Shown here: positions 1 through 5,539 of the stretch, one piece after another
Layout of the letters: each line of letters opens with the position of its first letter
How positions within the stretch are numbered: the stretch's first letter is position 1
DNA from: Candidatus Aerophobota bacterium
GTDB lineage: Bacteria > Aerophobota > Aerophobia > Aerophobales > B3-G15
Length of the DNA: 5,539 bases
Direction: 5' to 3'
NCBI GenBank assembly: GCA_011372105.1
Contig: DRTT01000118.1
Coordinates: forward strand, 1-5,539
Made by a program: the position numbers and the translations under genes
The notes under the pieces: generated by a model
Told to the model about the DNA's origin: nothing
The model's database searches: none
The model's input: the letters and a program-made list of their open reading frames with translations, nothing else

Positions 1-918
1 AAGAGAAGTGAGATCTCCGGTTCTGTACCTTATAAGAGGAAAAGCCTCCTTTGCTACCGTCGTTATTACGAGCTCTCCTTCTTCTCCAGGAGGTAAAACT
101 TCTCCTGTCTGAGGATTAACTATCTCCGGAATAAACTGGTCCTCAAATATATGAAGTCCACATCTTTTCTCACATTCTGTTGCAACCTTGGGACCGGGAA
201 GTTCTAAGGGGCTGTAGCTATTTATCACTTTAACTTGAAGCTCTTCTTCTACTCTAACTCTTGTCTCTTCTGAAAAGGGTTCCCCTGTAAAAATGATACT
301 TCTCAACTGGAGGCTGGCAAGACCTATCTTGCTTTCTTTCATAGCTGCAAGAAGTTTTAAGGCAAAGCTTGGGTTGGATAAAAGTATGGTGCTTCTGTAG
401 TCCCGCATAATAAGAAGTTGCCTCTTAGGGTCACCGTCTGAGCCCGGGATAACAGATGCTCCAATAAGTTCTGCTCCATAATGAAACCCCAAACCTTCAC
501 CAAAAAGACCATAGTCAAGACATATCTGAACAACATCCTCCTTTTCCACTCCTGCAGCTTTCAATACCCTGGCACTTATCTGAGCCCAGTGATCAATGTC
601 ATTTTTTGTGTAACCTATGACTATGGGTTGCCCTTTTGGACCGGTTGTGCAGTGAAGCCTCACTACTTCTCTTAAGGGTACGGCAAACATTCCGTAAGGA
701 TAATTATCTACAAGAGTTTGTCTACTGGTAAAAGGTAGCCTGGAAAGCTTGGAGAGAGAATCAATGTCCTCAGGAATTATACCCATCTCGTCAAATGCTT
801 TCTGATAAAAAGAAACACTCCTGTAAGCTCTGTTAAGTGTAGCCTGAAGTCTCTCAAGTTGAAGTTGCTCAAGCCTATCTCGCGAAAATTTTTCAAATTG
901 TAAACTTTCAAAAGACAT
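1..918 (-). CDS. Phenylacetate-CoA ligase (PaaK) family protein, C-terminally truncated by window edge
   Basis: The reading frame stays open for 306 codons from an ATG at 918 to base 1; PaaK proteins are usually about 430 residues, so the C-terminal lid domain with the catalytic lysine is outside the window. Family members activate phenylacetate or related aryl acids to CoA thioesters through an acyl-adenylate in the cytoplasm. Recognisable family blocks are VPLREVVRLH (80-89), YGLFGEGLGFHYGAE (136-150), TGEPF (211-215), TECEKRCGLHIFEDQFIPEI (247-266) and RYRTGDLT (297-304) with the conserved Asp302. Two core motifs are unusual: the phosphate-binding loop reads TTGPKGQP (91-98) where the family has SSGTTGKP, and the usual YGLSE reads YSPLE (235-239). 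It follows the livF-like gene by 20 bases with a good ribosome binding site, so it belongs to the transporter operon. Family assignment is firm; true ligase activity and substrate are uncertain. Confidence 0.9.
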   Translation of the reverse strand, partial: MSFESLQFEKFSRDRLEQLQLERLQATLNRAYRSVSFYQKAFDEMGIIPEDIDSLSKLSRLPFTSRQTLVDNYPYGMFAVPLREVVRLHCTTGPKGQPIVIGYTKNDIDHWAQISARVLKAAGVEKEDVVQICLDYGLFGEGLGFHYGAELIGASVIPGSDGDPKRQLLIMRDYRSTILLSNPSFALKLLAAMKESKIGLASLQLRSIIFTGEPFSEETRVRVEEELQVKVINSYSPLELPGPKVATECEKRCGLHIFEDQFIPEIVNPQTGEVLPPGEEGELVITTVAKEAFPLIRYRTGDLTSL

Positions 919-923
919 TTTAT

Positions 924-930
924 TCCTCTT
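924..930 (-). promoter_or_regulatory. Ribosome binding site of the PaaK-like gene
   Basis: The minus strand reads AAGAGGA followed by five bases and then the ATG at 918. It is a well-placed Shine-Dalgarno sequence in the 20-base gap after the livF-like stop codon. It supports the chosen start and independent translation initiation within the operon. Confidence 0.7.
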
Positions 931-938
931 TACTTATC

Positions 939-1679
939 TTATTTTTCCCATATTTTCTTTTTATACCCCTTTCCCAAATAAGCTCTTATTATTTCCTTAT
1001 TTCCCAAAAGTTCCTCAGAAACTCCCTCAAAAACTATCTTACCTGTTTCTATCACATATCCTCTATCGGCTATCTCTAAAGCTTTCTGGGCATTCTGCTC
1101 TACAAGGAAGATGGTGGTGCCTTCTTTTCTAAGTGTTAGTATGACCTCAAAGATCTCCTGGACAATTTTGGGAGCAAGACCCATGGAAGGTTCGTCAAGA
1201 AGAAGAAGTTTTGGTCTTGACATCAAGCTACGGGCAATTGCGAGCATCTGCTGTTCACCACCTGATAATGTGCCTGCAATTTGCTTTTTTCTTTCCTTCA
1301 GTACAGGAAAAATACGAAAAACTCTCTCAAGATCCCCCTCAATTTCGGCTTTTTTCTTTATGCTAAATCTCTGATATGCTCCAAGGAGAAGGTTATCCAT
1401 TACAGAAAGAGAAGAGAAAAGTTGCCTTCCTTCGGGGACAAGACTTATACCTTCCTTTACTATGCGCTGAGGAGGAAAATCAGTGATGTCTTTTCCCTCA
1501 AATAGAATCTCCCCTTTTTTGGAAGAGACTATTCCACTTATGGAGTTAAGTAAAGTGGACTTACCTGAACCATTGGCACCAATCAAAGTCACTATTTCTC
1601 CTTTTTCTACGTGTAAAGAGACCCCTTTCAAAGCCTGGAGATTACCGTAAAAACCTCTAAGATTTCTTATTCTTAACAA
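939..1679 (-). CDS. livF: HAAT-family ABC importer ATP-binding protein, LivF type
   Basis: Cytoplasmic ATPase that pairs with the LivG-type protein to power the importer. With numbering from the longest in-frame start (TTG at 1694, 251 residues), Walker A is GANGSGKST (39-47), the signature is LSGGEQQ (143-149), and Walker B is LLLLDEP (163-169) with catalytic Glu168. The block VPEGRQLFSSLSV (86-98) and the VEQNA sequence (198-202) are LivF hallmarks: the usual Q-loop Gln is Glu88 and the usual H-loop His is Gln200. I prefer the internal TTG at 1679, giving 246 residues. It has GGGGAGAAGG just upstream, and the protein then begins MLRIRNLRGFYG, which matches the usual LivF N-terminus. The gene overlaps the end of the livG-like gene by 23 bases, suggesting translational coupling. 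The stop is TAA at 939-941. The lysine-rich tail GYKKKIWEK slightly extends the usual end. Confidence 0.93.
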   Translation of the reverse strand: MLRIRNLRGFYGNLQALKGVSLHVEKGEIVTLIGANGSGKSTLLNSISGIVSSKKGEILFEGKDITDFPPQRIVKEGISLVPEGRQLFSSLSVMDNLLLGAYQRFSIKKKAEIEGDLERVFRIFPVLKERKKQIAGTLSGGEQQMLAIARSLMSRPKLLLLDEPSMGLAPKIVQEIFEVILTLRKEGTTIFLVEQNAQKALEIADRGYVIETGKIVFEGVSEELLGNKEIIRAYLGKGYKKKIWEK

Positions 1680-2463
1680 ATTCCTTCTCCCCAAGATAAA
1701 TAGCTATGACTTCCTCGTTTTTCTGGATACTCTCGGGTTCTCCTTCAGCTATTACTCTGCCAGAATCAAGTACGACTACCTCCTGTGATATATCCATTAC
1801 AAGATCCATATCATGCTCAACAAGGAGCACACAAATCCCCTTCTCTTTTATTTTGTAAATTAACTCTGCCATATCTATTGTCTCTCTGGCGTTAAGCCCT
1901 GCTGCCGGTTCATCAAGTAAAATAAGCTCAGGTTCTGTTGCAAGAGCTCTTGCTATCTCCACAAGCCTTTGCTGATGAAAGGTAAGAGAAGAGGGAAAAA
2001 GTGATTTTTTCTCTGCAAGTCCAACGAACTTTAGAAGTTCCTCTGCACGTTCGTATATCTTTTTCTCTTCTCTCCGATTTTTCCCAGTTTTTAAAATACA
2101 GGAAAGAAAGCCAGATTTTGTCCAGGGATGACAACCAACCATTACATTCTCTATTACAGTAAGGTTAGGGAAAATTTGAAGATTTTGAAAAGTTCGGGAA
2201 ATTCCCTTTTTCGCAATAAGATGAGGGCTCAGATTATCAATTCGCTCTTCTTTAAATAAGACTTTCCCCTTTGTGGGAGAATATATTCCGGAGACAATGT
2301 TAAAAATAGTGGTTTTTCCTGCACCATTAGGACCAATTATTGCCTTTATCAGATTGGAGTTAACAGAGAAGCTCACTTTCTCCAGTGCAACAATTCCTCC
2401 AAATTCTTTTCTAAGATTTTCTACCCTTAGCAAAAACTTTGTATTTTGCCTTTTTTGCTCCAT
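1657..2463 (-). CDS. livG: HAAT-family ABC importer ATP-binding protein, LivG type, with altered signature motif
   Basis: Cytoplasmic ATPase of 268 residues, near the family norm of about 255 with short extensions at both ends. It is expected to form a heterodimer with the LivF-type protein under the two permeases. Visible motifs are Walker A GPNGAGKT (44-51), Q-loop Gln93 in SRTFQNLQIFPNLTV (89-103), Walker B LILLDEP (180-186) with catalytic Glu185, the LivG-typical AAGLNA (187-192), and H-loop His217 in VEHDMD. The ABC signature reads LTFHQQ (160-165) where LivG proteins usually have a form of LSYGQQ, so histidine replaces the near-invariant glycine. All other catalytic residues are intact, so it is not simply a dead gene. 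The ATG at 2463 follows the livM-like stop by three bases; its ribosome binding site is weak (AAGG about 11 bases upstream), pointing to translational coupling. The stop is TAG at 1657-1659. Confidence 0.93.
   Translation of the reverse strand: MEQKRQNTKFLLRVENLRKEFGGIVALEKVSFSVNSNLIKAIIGPNGAGKTTIFNIVSGIYSPTKGKVLFKEERIDNLSPHLIAKKGISRTFQNLQIFPNLTVIENVMVGCHPWTKSGFLSCILKTGKNRREEKKIYERAEELLKFVGLAEKKSLFPSSLTFHQQRLVEIARALATEPELILLDEPAAGLNARETIDMAELIYKIKEKGICVLLVEHDMDLVMDISQEVVVLDSGRVIAEGEPESIQKNEEVIAIYLGEKEFVKNKKS
1683..1692 (-). promoter_or_regulatory. Ribosome binding site deciding the livF TTG start
   Basis: The minus strand reads GGGGAGAAGG, with seven bases between GGAG and the TTG at 1679. 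The alternative TTG at 1694 lies at the very edge of this element, so it cannot use it, and has only a distant GAGGAAG upstream. The site lies inside the 3' end of the livG-like gene. Confidence 0.65.
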
Positions 2464-2466
2464 TTT

Positions 2467-3414
2467 TTATCTGGCCTTTTTCAGGCTTTTCTTTATCAGG
2501 TTAAAGATTCCCATAACAAGACCTTCGGGAAGAAATATCATTATCAAGAGAAGAACTCCTCCATATATCAGGATATCGTAATCCTGGAAAATCCTCAAAT
2601 ATTCAGGGAGAATAGTTAAAATAGCAGTTCCAGTAATCGCTCCCCATATATTCCTCATTCCTCCCACGGCAACCATTGTCAAAAGAACAACAGAAAACAT
2701 CACACTAAATGTCCCGGGAGAGAGAAAAGTGACAAAATGTGCATAAAGGCTTCCTGCAAGACCTCCCAGAGCACCGCTTAATACAAAAACTTTCAGTTTA
2801 TACCCAGAGGTATCAACTCCCATACAATTTGCCGCTATCTCACTACCATGAATGGAGCGCAGAGCTCTTCCTACCCTTGAGTGAATCAGATTAAGTGAGG
2901 CAAGAAAAGCGAGCAGGACAATTGCCCAGACAAAGTAGTAATAGGTAAAATCCGACTCCAAACAAAAACCGCCAAGACAAAACCTCGGAATACCTCCAAA
3001 CCCTGAAGGACCACCAGTAAGGGATATCCACTGGTTAAAAACTATATAAATAATCTCTCCAAAAGCAAGGGTTGCCATGGCAAGATAATGACCTCTAAGT
3101 TTGAGAGCAGGAGCTCCTATAATAAAAGCCACAAAAGCAGCTATAAAAACAGCTGCGATTAATCCCAACCAGGGGGAAAGCTTGAAATGAGTAGAAAGAA
3201 TACCTGAAGTATAGGCACCAAGCCCAAAAAAAGCAGCATGACCCAGTGAAATCTGTCCTGTATATCCTATTAAAAGACTTAAGCCTATTGTTATCAGAGT
3301 GTATATTCCCCAAAAAACCAGTATACCAATATAGTAAGGGTTTCTTACCAAAAGAGGGGCTATCAGGATAAAAGCTGTTAAAATTAAAAATCCGGATAAG
3401 TTACCTTTCCCCAA
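2467..3414 (-). CDS. livM: HAAT-family ABC importer permease, LivM type
   Basis: Integral inner-membrane permease of 315 residues that forms half of the transport channel with the LivH-type protein. Hydrophobic segments lie at roughly 10-24, 28-50, 81-103, 112-128, 158-177, 207-227, 234-252 and 280-298. LivM hallmarks are GYTGQISLGHAAFFGLGAYT (50-69), LRGHYLAMATLAFGEI (106-121), TGGPSGFGGIP (133-143), and the cytoplasmic coupling region GRALRSIHGSEIAANCMGV (182-200), which contacts the ATPases. The start is TTG at 3414: it is the only plausible initiator after the in-frame stop upstream, and GAGGGAG sits four bases before it. A likely outward-facing loop carries Cys146 and Cys151. The stop TAA lies three bases before the livG-like ATG. 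The C-terminus is short and basic (KKSLKKAR). Confidence 0.93.
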   Translation of the reverse strand: MGKGNLSGFLILTAFILIAPLLVRNPYYIGILVFWGIYTLITIGLSLLIGYTGQISLGHAAFFGLGAYTSGILSTHFKLSPWLGLIAAVFIAAFVAFIIGAPALKLRGHYLAMATLAFGEIIYIVFNQWISLTGGPSGFGGIPRFCLGGFCLESDFTYYYFVWAIVLLAFLASLNLIHSRVGRALRSIHGSEIAANCMGVDTSGYKLKVFVLSGALGGLAGSLYAHFVTFLSPGTFSVMFSVVLLTMVAVGGMRNIWGAITGTAILTILPEYLRIFQDYDILIYGGVLLLIMIFLPEGLVMGIFNLIKKSLKKAR

Positions 3415-3418
3415 TTTT

Positions 3419-3425
3419 CTCCCTC
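3419..3425 (-). promoter_or_regulatory. Ribosome binding site of the livM TTG start
   Basis: The minus strand reads GAGGGAG followed by AAAA and then the TTG at 3414. It lies in the 34-base gap after the livH-like stop. The strong site explains how a TTG initiator can be used, and no in-frame ATG is available nearby. Confidence 0.65.
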
Positions 3426-3448
3426 GCCATTTTTTCTCTTTTTATTTT

Positions 3449-4339
3449 CTAAATCTTCCTTCCTCTTTCCTCTTTGCCTCCCATAATACCACCTGGTTTA
3501 AAGAACAAAACAAAAAGCAGTACCAGGAGTGCAATGGCATCTTTGTAACCCGATGATATAAATCCTGCACCCAGTGACTCCATAAGACCAATTATAAAAC
3601 CTGCTACCACTGCCCCCACATTACTTCCCAATCCTCCTAACACTGCTGTAGCAAATCCCTTTATAGCAAAAATAGTTCCCCTATCATAATCCATAAGAGC
3701 TACAGGAGTGATTATAATCCCGGCTACTGCTCCAATGGCGGCACTGAGAGCAAAGGAAAAAAGCACCATCAATTTAACGTTAATACCTACAAGAGAGGCG
3801 GCAACTCTATTTGCTGCACAGGCTCTCATTGCCTTGCCGGTCATTGTAAAATTAAAAAATACCGCCAGAAATACCATACTTGTAGCCATTATACCCAGTA
3901 TCCAGATAGTCTGAGGGGTAAGAGAGGCTTTCCCAATTAAAATAGGATTGGCAGAAGAAAAAGGGGGTAAAGTATGGGTTTGTTTTCCCCATATAAACAT
4001 TGCTGCTCCTTTTAAAAGAATAGAGACAGCAACTGTAATGATTATAAGAGTCATAATGGATGGATTTTTAAGAGGATGGATGGCGCCTCTTTCAAAGGCA
4101 ACCCCTATGAGGGTAACAATACCCACAGAGATGAAAAATCCAAGAGGCATGGGAAGTTTCAATCCACTTGTCAGAGATATCATCACCATGCCTCCCAGCA
4201 TAACAAATTCGCCCTGGGCTAAATTTATAATGCCGGTTGCATTGTAAATTATGTTAAAGCCCAGGGCGACCATACCATAAATAGTACCCACTGCTACTCC
4301 GGTGAAAATGTACTGAAGTAGCTGACTGAAAGTATCCAT
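3449..4339 (-). CDS. livH: HAAT-family ABC importer permease, LivH type
   Basis: Integral inner-membrane permease of 296 residues, the usual LivH length, partner of the LivM-type protein. Its N-terminal block GVAVGTIYGMVALGFNIIYN (14-33) followed by ATGIINLAQGEFVMLGG (34-50) is diagnostic for LivH. The coupling region is GKAMRACAANRVAASLVGIN (168-187), and FAIKGFATAVLGGLGSNVGA (224-243) and the terminal FFKPGGIMGGKE (279-290) are also typical. Hydrophobic segments lie at about 10-32, 44-57, 65-82, 95-117, 145-163, 190-214, 240-254 and 266-281. The ATG at 4339 lies 23 bases after the binding-protein stop. No strong Shine-Dalgarno sequence is visible there, only G-rich stretches, so expression may partly depend on translation of the upstream gene. 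The stop is TAG at 3449-3451. Confidence 0.95.
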   Translation of the reverse strand: MDTFSQLLQYIFTGVAVGTIYGMVALGFNIIYNATGIINLAQGEFVMLGGMVMISLTSGLKLPMPLGFFISVGIVTLIGVAFERGAIHPLKNPSIMTLIIITVAVSILLKGAAMFIWGKQTHTLPPFSSANPILIGKASLTPQTIWILGIMATSMVFLAVFFNFTMTGKAMRACAANRVAASLVGINVKLMVLFSFALSAAIGAVAGIIITPVALMDYDRGTIFAIKGFATAVLGGLGSNVGAVVAGFIIGLMESLGAGFISSGYKDAIALLVLLFVLFFKPGGIMGGKEERGRKI

Positions 4340-4362
4340 GAGATTCTACCCAGACCCTAAGA

Positions 4363-5538
4363 CTATTCACCCAAAACTACAAATTTTCCTCCCTTAACAG
4401 TTAACATCCCAAAGGCATCCTTTGTCAGCCCGTTGTGGTCTTCAGGTGAAAAATTAAATATCCCGCCTGTTCCCACAAATTCCTTAGTATACTCAATATT
4501 CTCTCTCATAGCTTCTGGACGAGGACCTGCTTCCTCCAGTGCATTAATAACAAGCCACATAGCATCCCAGGCATGTCCTCCAAATGTACTTACGTTCTCT
4601 TTAAACCTTTTTTCATACTCTTCCTTGTAAAAACTCAATATATGTTTTTGGGGATGACTATCAGGCAAAGTATCTACCGCCAGAAGTCTTCCTGCAGGAA
4701 AGATTATCCCTTCTGCAGCATCTCCTGCAAGTTCCACATACTTTATGTTACCAAAGCCATGACTTTGAAAAAGAGGAATCTTCATGCCAAGCTGGCGCAT
4801 ATTCTTAGCAACAATAGATTGAGCCGGCACTATTGACCAGTTAATAATAGCCTGAGCATCTGTGGCTTTTATTCTGGTAAGTTGAGCTGTCATATCAGTA
4901 TCTTGTGGACTGTATGTCTCATCTGCAACAATTTTAATTCCATACTCTGGGGCAAGTTTCTTCAATTGCTTTCTTCCTTGATCTCCAAAACCAGTTGTTC
5001 CTGTTATTATTGCTACCTTAGATATATTTTTTTTGTTCATGTATTCGTATAGTTTTCTTGCAGCATCACTATCCTTCTGTGGAGTCTTAAAAACCCACTT
5101 TTTAACAGGAGAAACAATTGCCTCAGCTGCAGCGCAGGAGACAAGCAAAACTTTTTCCTTCTCCACAATAGGAATTACTGCCATAGTTGTTCCACTTCTC
5201 GAGGGACCAATTATGGCAAGAACATTATCTCTATAGATCAGTTTCTTTACAGCGTTTACAGCCTTGGTTTCATCCCCCGCTGTATCTTCAATAATAAGCT
5301 TGATGGGATGTCCATAAATCCCGCCTCTGGCATTAATCATCTCTTCAATCATACGAACAGTGTTTCTCTCCGGTTCACCAAGAAAAGAAGCACCCCCTGT
5401 AATTGCAAATATCCCTCCTATCTTATAAGGTTCCTTTCCTGCAAAGCAACCTCCGCTTAAAACAAGCCCTAAAAAGACCACCCCACACAAAAGCACAAAT
5501 CCCTTTTTTACTCCTCTCTTCTCTTTTTTCTCTGTCAC
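4363..5538 (-). CDS. Periplasmic type 1 substrate-binding protein of the HAAT importer, probable aromatic-acid lineage
   Basis: Extracytoplasmic receptor that delivers ligand to the LivH/LivM-type permeases. The translation of 391 residues begins with a basic stretch (KKEKRGVKK, 4-12), a hydrophobic core (13-28) and then SGGCFAG. It is therefore exported, either as a lipoprotein at Cys31 or by signal peptidase I after CFA (31-33). The mature part is a Peripla_BP_6 fold: IGGIFAITGGASFLGEPE (40-57), AIIGPSRSGTTMAVIPI (108-124), AAAEAIVSPVKKWVFKTPQ (136-154), DTDMTAQLTRIKATDAQAI (213-231), AAEGIIFPAG (274-283) and LPDSHP (291-296). These blocks recall the RPA1789-like group, some of whose members bind aromatic acids, rather than classical LivJ/LivK. 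The GTG at 5538 is one base from the window end, so a start further upstream cannot be excluded. It appears to be the first transporter gene. The stop TAG is at 4363-4365. Confidence 0.9.
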   Translation of the reverse strand: MTEKKEKRGVKKGFVLLCGVVFLGLVLSGGCFAGKEPYKIGGIFAITGGASFLGEPERNTVRMIEEMINARGGIYGHPIKLIIEDTAGDETKAVNAVKKLIYRDNVLAIIGPSRSGTTMAVIPIVEKEKVLLVSCAAAEAIVSPVKKWVFKTPQKDSDAARKLYEYMNKKNISKVAIITGTTGFGDQGRKQLKKLAPEYGIKIVADETYSPQDTDMTAQLTRIKATDAQAIINWSIVPAQSIVAKNMRQLGMKIPLFQSHGFGNIKYVELAGDAAEGIIFPAGRLLAVDTLPDSHPQKHILSFYKEEYEKRFKENVSTFGGHAWDAMWLVINALEEAGPRPEAMRENIEYTKEFVGTGGIFNFSPEDHNGLTKDAFGMLTVKGGKFVVLGE

Positions 5539-5539
5539 C

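Noticed and set aside
481..675. Plus-strand open frame of 64 codons inside the PaaK-like gene
   Set aside because: It lies antisense to a coherent family-matching protein and has no recognisable domain of its own. The other plus-strand frames (for example 1111-1374, 2273-2581, 3948-4247, 4573-4836) are rejected for the same reason.
919..938. Possible transcription terminator between livF and the PaaK-like gene
   Set aside because: The 20-base gap has no inverted repeat and is occupied by a ribosome binding site, so it reads as an intra-operon junction.
1965..1990. LivG as a pseudogene because of the signature change
   Set aside because: The frame is intact over 268 codons, and Walker A, Q-loop, Walker B glutamate and H-loop histidine are all present, so it is more likely a functional variant.
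3401..3430. Nine-codon minus-strand frame (MAREKIGER) starting with ATG just upstream of livM
   Set aside because: It is out of frame with livM, has only a weak purine-rich upstream stretch, and its sequence contains the livM ribosome binding site, which explains its purine-rich codons. A coupled leader peptide is possible but not supported.
4340..4362. Possible attenuator or processing hairpin after the binding-protein gene, where such operons often reduce downstream expression
   Set aside because: The 23-base gap shows no convincing stem-loop by eye.
1..5539. CRISPR arrays, insertion sequences, tRNA/rRNA genes or a new defence or mobile system
   Set aside because: Nearly every base is accounted for by six overlapping or tightly spaced metabolic and transport genes, and no repeats or recombinase-like coding were seen.

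Overview
The window is wall-to-wall coding and every gene lies on the minus strand, so it reads from right to left as one operon: a type 1 periplasmic substrate-binding protein (4363-5538), two membrane permeases of the LivH type (3449-4339) and LivM type (2467-3414), two ATPases of the LivG type (1657-2463) and LivF type (939-1679), and then a phenylacetate-CoA ligase (PaaK) family protein whose C-terminus runs off the left edge (1-918). Intergenic gaps are 3 to 34 bases or overlaps. No stem-loop terminator, RNA gene, mobile element or repeat array was recognised, and the promoter must lie beyond the right edge.

The transporter is a complete HAAT (hydrophobic amino acid/branched-chain amino acid) class ABC importer. 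Its binding protein looks more like the aromatic-acid-associated lineage (RPA1789-like, by remembered motif similarity) than a classical LivJ/LivK protein. Together with the co-transcribed PaaK-like gene, this suggests uptake of an aromatic acid or aromatic amino acid coupled to aryl-CoA chemistry. Such gene sets in anaerobes often sit beside indolepyruvate ferredoxin oxidoreductase genes (iorAB), which may lie just left of this window. The substrate is inferred, not shown.

The sequence is AT-rich, with lysine-rich proteins, heavy use of AGA/AGG for arginine and ATA for isoleucine, and frequent TTG/GTG starts with purine-rich ribosome binding sites. This fits a low-GC, probably anaerobic and possibly thermophilic bacterium, perhaps from an uncultivated phylum; the window does not fix the taxon.

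Two molecular oddities stand out. The PaaK-like protein departs from the family consensus in two core adenylation motifs (P-loop and YGLSE-type motif). The LivG ATPase has histidine in place of the glycine of its ABC signature. Paired with the family-typical non-canonical Q- and H-loop residues of LivF, this puts all deviations in one of the two composite ATP sites.
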